Assembly (NCBI RefSeq): GCF_001610875.1
Contig: NZ_CP011272.1
Coordinates: 3,081,988-3,145,987 of the forward strand
Direction of reading: 5' to 3'
DNA from: Pirellula sp. SH-Sr6A
GTDB lineage: Bacteria > Planctomycetota > Planctomycetia > Pirellulales > Pirellulaceae
Length of the DNA: 64,000 nucleotides
In this document: piece after piece, positions 20,597 through 29,922 of the stretch
How the letters are laid out: each line of letters opens with the position of its first letter
Numbering within the stretch: the first letter of the stretch is position 1
Notes under the pieces: generated by a model
Database searches by the model: none
Told to the model about the DNA's origin: nothing
The model's input: only the letters and a program-made list of their open reading frames with translations
Translations under genes and position numbers: made by a program

Positions 20597-22498
20597 GTGT
20601 TTTTGCGGGGCAGGGTGACTCAAGGAGCCGTAGGGTGGGCGTTTATCGCGTCCGTATCGCTCTGCGCCCTGATGTCGCGGCCCCTCCAAGCATGGCAACC
20701 ACCCTCCCCCCCTGCTTTCCACCGAGACGTCTCCAGCGAGGATTTCGAACGCTTTCTCCAATCCAATCCCCGGAATCTCGCTCCAAACCTCCCCGTCGCC
20801 GTTGCCGCCACCGCGATACCTACGGCTCCCTCCCCGGCCCCACAGCCGATCCGACTCTCTCCGCCGCTTCCTCTCCCGCAGCCTGATGTCCGGCCTCCGC
20901 TATCCCGACAACCCGCAGTCGAAGCCTATATGCCGGACGAAAAGGACCAGATACCTTTCCAGCCTTGGGGAGGAGCCTGGTGGGAATCCCCCACCAGCGG
21001 TGCCCAACGCCCCCTGCTGACCTCACGCCAGGATCGCATTTGTTACGTGGAATTGGACCAACTCGTCTGGCTTTCGACCCAGTACTCCAAACGCCTGCAG
21101 AGCATCCTGAAAGTACCTCGCATCCAGCGGACGGAAATCGATGTCGCTCGCGGCGACTTCGACCCCCGCAGCTTCGCGCAATCGACATTCCACGACACCT
21201 CGGACCCAGTTGGCAATACCCTCACCACGGGCGGCCCACGCCGACTCAACGACTATTTCTGGGAAAACGCAGCCGGTATTCGCGATCGCAATTCGTTCGG
21301 TGGCAAGACGGAGTTCAGCCAATCCTTCAACGCGCGGGATAGCAATTCCCTTTTCTTTCTGCCGAAAAACCAAGTCGACTCGAAACTGACCCTCAATTAC
21401 ACCCAACCTTTAATGCGTGGGTCCGGAGTCTTCTACAATACCTCCACCGTCGTCATCAACGAAACCAAGACGGCAGGGTCTATCGCGGTCGCTAACCGGG
21501 AATTGCAAGACCAGACGATTCGTATCCACTCGATCTATTGGGAACTTGTCCTCGCCCGATTTCAAATGGTCCAAGCCATCAATGCGAGGTCCCGCTTTGA
21601 AGATTTGAAGACCCGGTTGCAATACCGAGAAGGCCGGGACTTGCTCGCCATGTATCTGCTTCGTGCCGACAAGACCATTGCCGAACAAGACGCGTTGATC
21701 GCCGAACTCAAAGCCAAAATACGTGGCTTCCAAGCGGAACTCGCCGTCATGGTAGGGGCACCCGACATCCAACGGACCGTTTGCGATGAACTGATCCCGA
21801 TGACCCTGCCCGTCGCATCCCTCCCCCCGATCGATTCGTTCGAGGACGAATACTACAACGCGATTATGTACCGTGGGGATGTCCAAGCGATTCGACACGA
21901 AATTGCGATCGCCTCGATCCAAAAACAAATGGCCTACCAAGAACTGAAACCTACCCTGGATCTGGTCTTGGAAGGCTACGTGCGCGGACTGGAAGGGGAC
22001 AAACAACTCATGCAGTCCTTCCTCAGACAGTTCGATACCGGCGCGCCGAGCTACGCGGGAGGATTCGTTTATCAGAACCCGCTCCATAACCGAACCGCGC
22101 GAGCGAACCAACTCGGTAAATCGCTCGCGCTCGAAAAACTCGTGTGCGATTTCGAATACAAACTCATGGAAGCAGGAGCGCAAGTTTACCGATCGGTGGA
22201 ACGGACCAAGGGGACTTATCTCTCTATCTTCGCAGCGCTGCGAGCCGCCGAAGCCGCTGCCGCAGAAGTGGAAGCGTACGATTCCCGACTGGAAGACTAC
22301 TTCTCGGAAAACGGGTCTACCAGCTCGATCCTCAACGAATTGATCGATGCCGAAATGCGGTTGGTCGCCGCGGAACGCGAACTCGCCACCCGACAGGTTG
22401 AGCACATGCAGGCCTTGATCCAAGTCAAATACGAATCGGGTACCCTGATGACCCTGACCACCGAAAACTCCCCGCCAGAAGACATTCCACTCCGCTAA
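20597..22498 (+). CDS. TolC-family outer-membrane efflux-like protein
   Basis: About 633 residues. The N-terminus (FLRGRVTQGAVGWAFIASVSLCALM) is a signal peptide, followed by a proline-rich region. The rest has the long-helix pattern of outer-membrane efflux proteins, with two halves of repeated coiled-coil (around NETKTAGSIAVANRELQDQT and LGKSLALEKLVCDFEYKLME). The GTG start at 20597 is supported by an AAGGAG site with six-base spacing; the frame is open upstream to 20549 without such a site. No inner-membrane pump or membrane-fusion gene is adjacent, so the transport partner is unknown. Confidence 0.75.
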   Translation: MFLRGRVTQGAVGWAFIASVSLCALMSRPLQAWQPPSPPAFHRDVSSEDFERFLQSNPRNLAPNLPVAVAATAIPTAPSPAPQPIRLSPPLPLPQPDVRPPLSRQPAVEAYMPDEKDQIPFQPWGGAWWESPTSGAQRPLLTSRQDRICYVELDQLVWLSTQYSKRLQSILKVPRIQRTEIDVARGDFDPRSFAQSTFHDTSDPVGNTLTTGGPRRLNDYFWENAAGIRDRNSFGGKTEFSQSFNARDSNSLFFLPKNQVDSKLTLNYTQPLMRGSGVFYNTSTVVINETKTAGSIAVANRELQDQTIRIHSIYWELVLARFQMVQAINARSRFEDLKTRLQYREGRDLLAMYLLRADKTIAEQDALIAELKAKIRGFQAELAVMVGAPDIQRTVCDELIPMTLPVASLPPIDSFEDEYYNAIMYRGDVQAIRHEIAIASIQKQMAYQELKPTLDLVLEGYVRGLEGDKQLMQSFLRQFDTGAPSYAGGFVYQNPLHNRTARANQLGKSLALEKLVCDFEYKLMEAGAQVYRSVERTKGTYLSIFAALRAAEAAAAEVEAYDSRLEDYFSENGSTSSILNELIDAEMRLVAAERELATRQVEHMQALIQVKYESGTLMTLTTENSPPEDIPLR

Positions 22499-22606
22499 CC
22501 GTTTTTCATTTGCTTTCCTGTTCCCTACAATGCCCAGTCGGCGACGCCGCGACCATCACCGATGGCGAGTCGTCACGTCTTCTCTTCCACTCCGTAGGCA
22601 GACCGA

Positions 22607-23389
22607 ATGCTCCAGCGCAAATACATCTTTCCCAATGTGATCGAACTGAACGTCCAAGCGGGACATTTGATCGGATGCAACGTCTACCTTATTCACGACT
22701 CGGAAGAGTGGGCTCTGATCGACGTCGGATACGAAGACGATGTCGATGAGATCGTTGAGCTCATTCGAAATTTGGACTTCGGCCTCTCGAAATGCAAAAC
22801 CCTGATCGCCACGCACGCTGACGTCGATCACTGCCAAGGGCTCGCGAAACTCAAACAAATTCTCAAGACCACCGTCACGGCCCACCCGAAAGCCGCTAGC
22901 TTGCTCGAGGCCGGAGACCGGCTCAAGACGTTTGCCGAAATCGAAGCGCAAGGTATCCATGAGGAGATGCCTGCTGTCACGGTAGAGAACCATGTGAACG
23001 ATGGGGATATCATCACCATCGGAAACCTTTCGCTCGAAGTTTGGTCAACTCCCGGTCACGCAGACAGTCAGCTCGCCTTTCGCCTTGGAAACCTCCTGCT
23101 GAGCGGGGACAATATCTATCGGGATGGGGGAGTGGGGGCGATCGACGCACACCACGGTAGCGATATTCCCGACTTCATCGCATCCCTGAAACGCATCCGA
23201 GAGGCGGACGTCGAGTGGCTTCTTCCCAGCCATGGACCTTACTTTCGCAAGGATCCGAAAATGATCGATCAAGTCATCGCGAGGCTGAACAGCTATCTGC
23301 ACCTCTCCGATTTCGGAACTTGTGCCATCGGCTGGCCATTGATCGATCAATGGGAACAAGAAATCGCAGAAGGAAAGCTTCCTTCGTAA
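22607..23389 (+). CDS. Metallo-beta-lactamase-fold hydrolase with HxDxDH motif
   Basis: The 260-residue protein has the MBL fold: VYLIHDSEEWALIDVG near the N-terminus, THADVDHCQG (H70, D72, D74, H75), TPGHADSQ, LLSGDNIY and a late PSHGPYF histidine. The usual HxHxDH is HxDxDH here, so the second zinc ligand is Asp instead of His. This recalls flavodiiron proteins (HxExDH) and some atypical MBL enzymes. There is no signal peptide. The substrate is unknown; glyoxalase II-like or quorum-lactonase-like activity cannot be claimed. A small membrane protein follows 23 bp downstream. Confidence 0.8.
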   Translation: MLQRKYIFPNVIELNVQAGHLIGCNVYLIHDSEEWALIDVGYEDDVDEIVELIRNLDFGLSKCKTLIATHADVDHCQGLAKLKQILKTTVTAHPKAASLLEAGDRLKTFAEIEAQGIHEEMPAVTVENHVNDGDIITIGNLSLEVWSTPGHADSQLAFRLGNLLLSGDNIYRDGGVGAIDAHHGSDIPDFIASLKRIREADVEWLLPSHGPYFRKDPKMIDQVIARLNSYLHLSDFGTCAIGWPLIDQWEQEIAEGKLPS

Positions 23390-23412
23390 TCGGATCAGAC
23401 TGTAATCGGATC

Positions 23413-23691
23413 ATGACGGAACCCACGGCCGCTCCTCCGCAACCTTCCCCACAACTTCCCTCTGGGCGCACGCCGCTGCTCGATCGGCAGACGACTCGTG
23501 TGATTGTATTCGTCACGCTGTTCGGAGTTACTGGGTTCCTCGGCCTGCCACTCCTATGGTTCAGCCGCGCATTCTCCCGGCGTGAGAAAATAGTTTGGTC
23601 GGTGATCAACACGCTCTATACGCTCGCCTTGATCGGAATCACCGCGGCGATCTGCTGGTGGTCCTATCTTCAGTTCAAAGCGATTTGGTAG
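23413..23691 (+). CDS. Small two-helix membrane protein
   Basis: 92 residues: a proline-rich N-terminus (about 1-28) followed by two hydrophobic helices (VIVFVTLFGVTGFLGLPLLW and VINTLYTLALIGITAAICWW) with a basic loop SRREK between. The ATG at 23413 is chosen; the frame is open upstream but overlaps the MBL gene. A direct repeat (two copies of GTAATCGGATCA at 23386 and 23402) covers the MBL stop and this start. It lies seven bases before the PLP-enzyme gene. Function unknown. Confidence 0.6.
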   Translation: MTEPTAAPPQPSPQLPSGRTPLLDRQTTRVIVFVTLFGVTGFLGLPLLWFSRAFSRREKIVWSVINTLYTLALIGITAAICWWSYLQFKAIW

Positions 23692-23697
23692 CCAAAC

Positions 23698-24837
23698 ATG
23701 AAACAGCCCAACCCACGACCCCTGTCACCTCCGATCCAACTCTCCGGCGTCTGGGAAATGGATTCTATCGAACAAGCCGATGGGATTCTCGGAGGCACCA
23801 CAGAAGGCTTCGTCTATCGCCGCGACGGCCACCCCAACGCCACAGACCTCGCCCACCAGCTGGCAGCGCTCCATCGCTTCGAACACGGAATAGTGACCGC
23901 GCAAGGGATGAGCGCACTGGCAGCAGCCTGCTTGTCCCTCTTGAAACCGCGCGACACGGTGATCCTCGCTCAACCCTTATACGGCAAGACCTCCTACCTG
24001 GTCAAAGAAGAGCTCCACCGGTGGGGTATCAAGTGGATCGATATCGATGCGACCGATCTCAACGCTTGGGATACAGCCTTGGCCCAACGACCGCAACTTG
24101 CCATCGTCGAGACCATCACCAACCCACGGATGAGCGTCCCGGATCTCCAAGCCATTTGCGATCGGGCCCACGGAGCCAACCCCGACCCCTGCATCGTTCT
24201 CGTCGACAACACCTTCGCGACCCCCGCTCTTTGTCAACCGAGTCGCTTCGGAGCCGATCTCGTAATGGAAAGCTTGAGCAAATTCGCGTGCGGGCATGGC
24301 GATGCCATGCTCGGCTTCCTGGGCGGCAACTCGGAGGTGTGGGGCCGCATACGAAGCACGGTCAGCGCCTACGGACTGGCTAGCAGTCCGCTCGATTGCT
24401 GGCTGACTCAGCGAGGCCTAGCGACCCTCGATGTCCGCATGGAACGAGCTGCCGCAACCGCCCAAATCCTCGCGGAACGCTTCGCGAACCACGCTTCCTT
24501 AAGATTTCTCGACTATCCGGGCCTTCCCACCGACAAAAGCAATCACGTCGCCCGCGCCCAATTTGGCCAACGCTTCGGAAACATGATGACTCTGCACCTT
24601 CACGGAGGCATAGACGCTGCGAATCGATTTATTGCACGCACCCAGAACGCGATCCCCTTTTGCCCTTCCCTCGGTGACACACGAACCACGTTGAGCCACC
24701 CCGCATCCACGAGCCACCGCTCCTATGCGACGGATGCGTTGCAACGACTCGGGATCGACGGCGGAACGCTTCGCTTCTCTATCGGTTTAGAACAACCGGA
24801 TGCACTGACCCTCGCTATCGAAAAAGGTCTTGCTTAG
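23698..24837 (+). CDS. PLP-dependent transsulfuration-family enzyme (cystathionine gamma-synthase/lyase-like)
   Basis: The 379-residue protein has fold-type I Cys/Met-metabolism features: YRRDGHPN at the PLP-phosphate region, GMSALAAACLSLLKPRDTVI, the aspartate in VLVDNTFATP, the Schiff-base lysine K195 in SLSKFACGHGDAMLG, and a late SLGDTRTTLSHPAS that binds substrate carboxylate. The family acts on cystathionine, O-acyl-homoserine or methionine; the reaction is not determinable from motifs. Met-Cys context genes are absent from the window. Confidence 0.85.
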   Translation: MKQPNPRPLSPPIQLSGVWEMDSIEQADGILGGTTEGFVYRRDGHPNATDLAHQLAALHRFEHGIVTAQGMSALAAACLSLLKPRDTVILAQPLYGKTSYLVKEELHRWGIKWIDIDATDLNAWDTALAQRPQLAIVETITNPRMSVPDLQAICDRAHGANPDPCIVLVDNTFATPALCQPSRFGADLVMESLSKFACGHGDAMLGFLGGNSEVWGRIRSTVSAYGLASSPLDCWLTQRGLATLDVRMERAAATAQILAERFANHASLRFLDYPGLPTDKSNHVARAQFGQRFGNMMTLHLHGGIDAANRFIARTQNAIPFCPSLGDTRTTLSHPASTSHRSYATDALQRLGIDGGTLRFSIGLEQPDALTLAIEKGLA

Positions 24838-24841
24838 TCGC

Positions 24842-25735
24842 TCATTCCCAAACGATGGTATCGCCCGGGAAGATCGGACCATCGATGCACGTTCGCTTGT
24901 AATCCCATTCGCCATCCTCTTGCCGGACCTTGGCAACGCATGTGAAACAAATGCCGATGCCGCATGCCATCGGTGTTTCCAAAGAGACTTCACATGGAAC
25001 GCTGTAGCGAGCAGCGATCTGGCTCACGGCGCGCATCATCGGTTCCGGCCCGCAACAAACAATTCGCTTGCTACTGCTGGGATTCTCCTCCAACAAGGGG
25101 ACCAGCACGTCGGTCACCCTTCCTGAAACTCCGATCGAACCATCTTCGGTCGCGATGTGGACATCGCTGCAGGCCGATTGAAATTCGGGAAGCCCTGCCA
25201 AATACTCGCGATTCCTAGCTCCATAGCAAAGCGAAACTCGCTTCGCGTAGGCTTCGGTGCAAGAATCTGTTCCGAATGCTCGTTTTCCGAGAGCGGCGAG
25301 AGCCGTTGTTAGCATGGGAGTTTGTCCGACTCCTCCCGCAACGAGGATCAAATGCTCGACAGGGGACGTTGAGAAGTGATTGCCCAAGGGCCCCCAAATC
25401 TCCACTTGATCACCCGCAACACACTGCGAAAGGGCGCGCGTGAATTTACCTTTCACGATATAGACCACGCTGATCGCCTCCGGCTTCCCATCGGCGCCAT
25501 CATGGACATCGTAGAGTGCAAACGCTCGACCGATCAAAGGATCGTTTGCCCCGGCGATGCGCACCATAAAGAATTGTCCGGGCAAGGTCCTGCGGGCAAA
25601 CGCAGGAATCGCGACCGTCAATTGCCAAGTATCTTTCGCAATCACCCGATGCCGACAGATCTGGGTCGACACGAACTCGAATCGAGGTGAGCAAACTCCC
25701 GTGGTACTGGCCGGGGCCAGGGTTGTGCTATTCAT
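24842..25735 (-). CDS. PyrK-type electron transfer subunit (FAD and 2Fe-2S reductase)
   Basis: The 297-residue protein follows the ferredoxin-reductase-like PyrK layout: FAD-binding beta-barrel (PGQFFMVRIAG, RAFALYDV), NAD-type pocket (LVAGGVGQTPMLTTA, CCGPEPMMRAV) and a C-terminal 2Fe-2S site (MACGIGICFTCV followed by YKRTCIDGP, four cysteines). PyrK passes electrons from dihydroorotate dehydrogenase PyrDB to NAD. No pyrD gene is adjacent, so a related hydrogenase or sulfide-dehydrogenase subunit role remains possible. It converges on the PLP-enzyme gene with a four-base gap. Confidence 0.82.
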   Translation of the reverse strand: MNSTTLAPASTTGVCSPRFEFVSTQICRHRVIAKDTWQLTVAIPAFARRTLPGQFFMVRIAGANDPLIGRAFALYDVHDGADGKPEAISVVYIVKGKFTRALSQCVAGDQVEIWGPLGNHFSTSPVEHLILVAGGVGQTPMLTTALAALGKRAFGTDSCTEAYAKRVSLCYGARNREYLAGLPEFQSACSDVHIATEDGSIGVSGRVTDVLVPLLEENPSSSKRIVCCGPEPMMRAVSQIAARYSVPCEVSLETPMACGIGICFTCVAKVRQEDGEWDYKRTCIDGPIFPGDTIVWE

Positions 25736-25794
25736 AAATCCATTAAGGACGAGGATGAAGTTTCAAAAAGTAGTATCACCAATCAGTGCACCTA

Positions 25795-26574
25795 TCAGTC
25801 GAACGACTGGCACCAACTATTGATTTGAGTTGCGACCCATCGACAATGCTTTTCGTCGGTGAGCAAGTGATTGCAGTTGGGTAAGGTTATCAGCGATCGA
25901 GGCCCCTCCGGCCGAGTCCTTGCATTGGCGAAATCGCAATTCCATAACGCGTGCTCGTACGCAACCGTCTCATCCGTCGGAGAGTGCAATGCCAACATCG
26001 GCTTTCTCAGCGCCGCAACACTCGCAGGAAGATCAAAACTGCGGAAATCTTCGAGCATCTGCCGCTCAACCGGATAGGTAAATCCTCCAATCGTGACTTC
26101 CCCTCGCCCCTCTAGCACGATGGATGGATCCATCGACTCCAAGAGGGAAGCCAAATGGTGGGTATCGCTCGGGGTAGCCAATGCGATCACGCCGATCACG
26201 GACTCAATCGATTGAGTCATGGCCAAACTCGCAGCCCCGCCGAAACTATGCCCCATCAGAAAATCCGCCCCGTCGTACTCCTGTTCTAAGAACTCCGCGG
26301 CGGCCTGCAAATCCACACAATTGGTGCTGAAATTCGACTTGGCGAATTCTCCCTGGCTCCCTCCGAGCCCTCGAAAATCGTATCGCAAGACGATCCAACC
26401 GAGATTCGCTAACTCGCGAGAGATTCGAACGATCGCTTTGAGATCTTTGCTGCATGTAAAACAATGCGAGAAAAGTATCGTCCCTAGCCGCTCCGCATCG
26501 GGTACCTCCAGGATGCCGGTCAATTCCAAACCATCCGAGGTCGGAATGACGACCCTCTGCGAATGTCTAGCCAT
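25795..26574 (-). CDS. Alpha/beta hydrolase (serine aminopeptidase S33-like)
   Basis: The 259-residue protein has the alpha/beta-hydrolase pattern: LFSHCFTCSKD (oxyanion region), DFRGLGGSQGEF, the nucleophile elbow GHSFGGAASLAM, an acid region LALHSPTDETV and a late catalytic His in NCNHLL. The start is supported by a strong GAGGAG site. Close relatives in other bacteria are fused to an OsmC domain; that domain is absent here. No signal peptide, substrate unknown. Confidence 0.85.
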   Translation of the reverse strand: MARHSQRVVIPTSDGLELTGILEVPDAERLGTILFSHCFTCSKDLKAIVRISRELANLGWIVLRYDFRGLGGSQGEFAKSNFSTNCVDLQAAAEFLEQEYDGADFLMGHSFGGAASLAMTQSIESVIGVIALATPSDTHHLASLLESMDPSIVLEGRGEVTIGGFTYPVERQMLEDFRSFDLPASVAALRKPMLALHSPTDETVAYEHALWNCDFANARTRPEGPRSLITLPNCNHLLTDEKHCRWVATQINSWCQSFD

Positions 26575-26589
26575 GTCGTATCCTCCTCG

Positions 26590-26991
26590 TTACCGTACGC
26601 GTCGCATCGAAATCGTTCCCGTATCCTTGGCCGCTGCAAAGGATCCGTACAAGCCATTTCCTAACACCATCGAGTCCATGCGGTAACTGCCAAGCATCGG
26701 CCCCAGCGGTTTGTTGGCCATCAACCGCACATTCCCCGCCGCATCCATCCTGGGTTGCATGGAAACTTTGTACGTAAAAGGAATCACCACAAAGAATCGA
26801 CCGCTGAAGCGAGCATCGTATCCGCCTTGCCCGTTGGCCCGAATCGTCGCCCGCATTGGTCCTTGATGACCCGTCGACTGACTTTTCCACTGACCCTTCC
26901 AAGTTCCCACTGGACTACCCGCCCAAGCGACCGAGTTCATCGCACCCGCGAGCAACGCTCCGAACACGCATACCATCCACAGGTTCTTCAT
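26590..26991 (-). CDS. Small secreted protein of unknown function
   Basis: 133 residues with a signal peptide (MKNLWMVCVFGALLAGAM, cleavage near AWA). The mature part begins GSPVGTWKGQWKSQSTGHQG and has alternating beta-strand pattern ending in SMRRVR, which looks like a small beta-barrel. The ATG at 26991 is preferred over 27000 because the GGAG site abuts the upstream ATG but has proper spacing to this one. No family recognised. Confidence 0.6.
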   Translation of the reverse strand: MKNLWMVCVFGALLAGAMNSVAWAGSPVGTWKGQWKSQSTGHQGPMRATIRANGQGGYDARFSGRFFVVIPFTYKVSMQPRMDAAGNVRLMANKPLGPMLGSYRMDSMVLGNGLYGSFAAAKDTGTISMRRVR

Positions 26992-27068
26992 CGAAAACAT
27001 CTCCAAACGCCCCAACTCATGCAGGAAATACGAACAAGTTCTCATGCCAGGGATGCGACTCATTCGCA

Positions 27069-27887
27069 CTACTTCCCAGGCTCGTACATCTTCGCCAAAT
27101 CATCCAGCGGCACGATCCAAACATTTCGATACTCGGTGGGGCTGTTGTGATCTTGCAGAAACACAGGCCCCACTTGAGTCTCTTTTAACTTAGGTGCAAT
27201 AACTTGTAAATAAGGAGTCGTGCCGAAGCGAAAGGGATGGAATACGGAGCGGGGCTCTTCGAACGGTGTGTTCTCTTGAACCTTCGAACCGTTCAACCAA
27301 GCTGTGATACGGCCCGGTTCCGTGATGACCCCCGATTCGTTTCGCCGTGGGGCGCGATAACGGATGTCATAGACCTGCCATTCTCCAGCAGGTTTCGCAG
27401 CGTTCACCAGGGGTTTTGCAAACCCGTAGATCGAGCCTTCGTCCTGCTGCGAAAGCTTGTCCTCCGGTCTTCCATGACTGTCGAGGATCTGGAGCTCGTA
27501 GTGGCCATGGATGTAGATACCGCTGTTCCCCTCTCCTTGGGGGCTCACTTTGAATTCGACGTGAATGTCGGCATCACGGAAGTGCCACTTGGAAACGATA
27601 TGGTTCTGGTTCTTACCCTTGGTCGAGGTCAAAACCCCGTTTTGAAATGGCCAATTGATGGGGCTGCCATCCATCGCGAGAAACGCATGCTCCTTTTCTC
27701 CCACCAGCACGATCGCCTTCTCGGGTGGAGCGACAGGGATTTTGGATTGGTCCGGCTTAAACTCGTCTCCCCAAGCTCGCCCGATGCAATTACTCCAGCT
27801 CGCTGTGAAAACACAAGCCAACGATGCGACGAGGCAGAACGAACCGAATGCGGAAGAAACGCGGCTAGGACGGAAAGGATTGCGCAT
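27069..27887 (-). CDS. DUF1080 (3-keto-disaccharide hydrolase-like) secreted protein
   Basis: 272 residues with a signal peptide (about 1-40). The mature domain is the DUF1080 concanavalin-A-like sandwich: GVLTSTKGKNQNHIVSKWHF, DADIHVEFKVSPQGEGNSGIY, GHYELQILDSHG, WQVYDIRYRAPRR and the final QDHNSPTEYRNVWI. The family is hugely expanded in planctomycetes and includes some 3-keto-glycoside hydrolases; activity here is unproven. Confidence 0.9.
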   Translation of the reverse strand: MRNPFRPSRVSSAFGSFCLVASLACVFTASWSNCIGRAWGDEFKPDQSKIPVAPPEKAIVLVGEKEHAFLAMDGSPINWPFQNGVLTSTKGKNQNHIVSKWHFRDADIHVEFKVSPQGEGNSGIYIHGHYELQILDSHGRPEDKLSQQDEGSIYGFAKPLVNAAKPAGEWQVYDIRYRAPRRNESGVITEPGRITAWLNGSKVQENTPFEEPRSVFHPFRFGTTPYLQVIAPKLKETQVGPVFLQDHNSPTEYRNVWIVPLDDLAKMYEPGK

Positions 27888-28192
27888 GATGAAAATGGAA
27901 GGAGCTTCTGTGAAAACAGGGAGATGTTATCGAGCCATGGAGCCAGGGGCGGGAACCGTATTGTACTCCACCCCTATCTCCCTTGGGAAACTCGCAGCCG
28001 TGGCGAGCTAGGAAAGGCCCCGATGAGCGCGATCTCGCCATGTCTCGGCAATTCCTCCACAGGACGCACTCCGAGCTTGGCGATCCCTCCCTTAGCGATC
28101 CCTTCGCATGGGGATCTCGGCTGGAAGGGACGAGCGTTTCCGATACACTTTTCCCAACCCATTCCCAGAACATCTTGAGGACAGAAGATTCC

Positions 28193-29719
28193 ATGGCCGC
28201 CAAAACAGCGATTACCCCAACCCGAGCCGAAGACTACCCAGAGTGGTACCAGCAAGTCATCCGGGGAGCCGACTTGGCCGAGAACTCGTCCGTCCGGGGC
28301 TGCATGGTCATCAAGCCTTGGGGATACGCGATTTGGGAGAACATGCAACGCGCGCTGGATCGCATGTTCAAGGAAACGGGGCACCAAAATGCCTATTTCC
28401 CGCTCTTTATCCCGATGAGCTACTTGGAAAAGGAAGCGGAGCACGTCGAGGGATTCGCGAAGGAGTGCGCGGTCGTCACGCACCATCGATTGGAACCAGA
28501 CGGGAAAGGTGGGCTTCGTCCCGCCGGCCCCCTTGAGGAACCGCTGATCGTTCGCCCCACCAGCGAGACAATCATCGGTGCGACTTACGCAAAATGGGTC
28601 CAGTCCTATCGCGATCTCCCCATCCTCATCAACCAATGGGCCAACGTGGTCCGCTGGGAAATGCGCACCCGACTCTTCCTTCGAACCGCCGAATTCCTCT
28701 GGCAAGAAGGACACACGGTGCACGCCACTTCCGAAGAAGCGATGGAGGAGACTCGCAAAATGCTCGATGTCTACGCCGACTTCGCCGAAAATTACATGGC
28801 GATGCCGGTGATCAAAGGCGAAAAGACAGCTGGCGAACGCTTTCCCGGTGCCGTTCACACCTTTTCCATCGAAGCCATGATGCAGGACGGAAAGGCTTTG
28901 CAGGCAGGAACGTCTCACTTCCTTGGTCAAAACTTCTCCAAGGCCCAGGAGATTAAATTCCAAGACCAGAACAGCGAGATCGCCTACGCGTGGACCACCT
29001 CATGGGGAGTTTCCACGCGACTCGTCGGCGCCCTGATCATGTCCCACTCGGACGACGATGGACTCGTCCTCCCTCCACGGTTGGCGCCGCTCCACGCGAT
29101 CATCATGCCGATCTATCGCGATGATGCGCAACGAGCCGAAGTCCTCGAGTATTGCAAATCTCTCCAACGCGAACTCCGCGCTCAATCCTTCGGCGAAGAA
29201 AAAATCCGTGTCGATATCGATGACCGCGATTTGCGCGGCGGCGAGAAGAAGTGGTACCACGTTCGCCGAGGTGTTCCCATCCGCATCGAAGTAGGTCCAA
29301 AAGACTTGGCGGCAAACGCTGCGTTCGTCGCGAGGCGCGATACCAACCAGTCCGCGGGAATGCCTCGCGCGGAGCTGATTGCAAATATCAGCTCCATGCT
29401 CGAGGAAATGCAATCGAATCTCTTTACCCGCGCTCTGCAAATGCGTGAAAGCAGAACGGTCGATCTCCACTCCGAAAAGGAATTTCGCGACTACTTCGCC
29501 GGCGATGATGAGAAGACAAAGATCTCAGCAGGCGGATTTGCCCGCTGCTGGTTTTCCAGCGAAGAGGAAGTGCAGGGATTGCTGGATGAACTAAAGGTCA
29601 CCATCCGCTGCATCCCACTGACCGATGCAGAAAGCGATGCCCCATCGAAGACGACTGGCAAATGCTTCCTTACCGGCAAAGAAACGTCCAACCTGGCCGT
29701 CTTTGCCAAGTCCTACTAA
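28193..29719 (+). CDS. proS: Prolyl-tRNA synthetase, archaeal/eukaryotic-like type
   Basis: The 508-residue class II aminoacyl-tRNA synthetase charges tRNA-Pro. It begins AAKTAITPTRAEDYPEWYQQ, continues with MVIKPWGYAIWENM, motif 2 region NQWANVVRWEMRTRLFLRT and EFLWQEGHTVHAT, and has a C-terminal anticodon-binding and Cys-containing zinc-like region ending NLAVFAKSY. The short form without the bacterial editing insertion identifies the type-3 (archaeal-like) enzyme. The frame is open to 27983, but the ATG at 28193 matches the family N-terminus. Confidence 0.95.
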   Translation: MAAKTAITPTRAEDYPEWYQQVIRGADLAENSSVRGCMVIKPWGYAIWENMQRALDRMFKETGHQNAYFPLFIPMSYLEKEAEHVEGFAKECAVVTHHRLEPDGKGGLRPAGPLEEPLIVRPTSETIIGATYAKWVQSYRDLPILINQWANVVRWEMRTRLFLRTAEFLWQEGHTVHATSEEAMEETRKMLDVYADFAENYMAMPVIKGEKTAGERFPGAVHTFSIEAMMQDGKALQAGTSHFLGQNFSKAQEIKFQDQNSEIAYAWTTSWGVSTRLVGALIMSHSDDDGLVLPPRLAPLHAIIMPIYRDDAQRAEVLEYCKSLQRELRAQSFGEEKIRVDIDDRDLRGGEKKWYHVRRGVPIRIEVGPKDLAANAAFVARRDTNQSAGMPRAELIANISSMLEEMQSNLFTRALQMRESRTVDLHSEKEFRDYFAGDDEKTKISAGGFARCWFSSEEEVQGLLDELKVTIRCIPLTDAESDAPSKTTGKCFLTGKETSNLAVFAKSY

Positions 29720-29767
29720 CGCGGGGAGTTTTTCGGGGTACCGGAAAGAATTGCTCGCGATGGCAAT

Positions 29768-29810
29768 AAAAAAGGTCATGGTATGCCGCTCCATCGTCAC
29801 ACCATGACCA
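29768..29810 (-). terminator. Rho-independent terminator
   Basis: A perfect 9-bp inverted repeat (GGTCATGGT / ACCATGACC, 29774-29782 and 29801-29809) with an 18-base loop is followed on the minus strand by six T. It would terminate the minus-strand gene ending at 29923. On the plus strand, after proS, there is no T-run. Confidence 0.65.
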
Positions 29811-29922
29811 TTATGTCGGAGGATCCGTGGGTGCGAATGATCCGACTTCCCAATCCGTGTTGCTAAATGTATCGACCGATACATCTCGGAAAACGTAGCG
29901 AAGTGGCACCAAGCGTTACAGA

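Noticed and set aside
21410-22423. 337-codon minus-strand frame opposite the TolC-like gene
   Set aside because: It mirrors a clearly coding frame; its composition is a by-product of GC-biased third positions.
27974-28963. 329-codon minus-strand frame opposite proS
   Set aside because: Shadow of prolyl-tRNA synthetase; no family motif.
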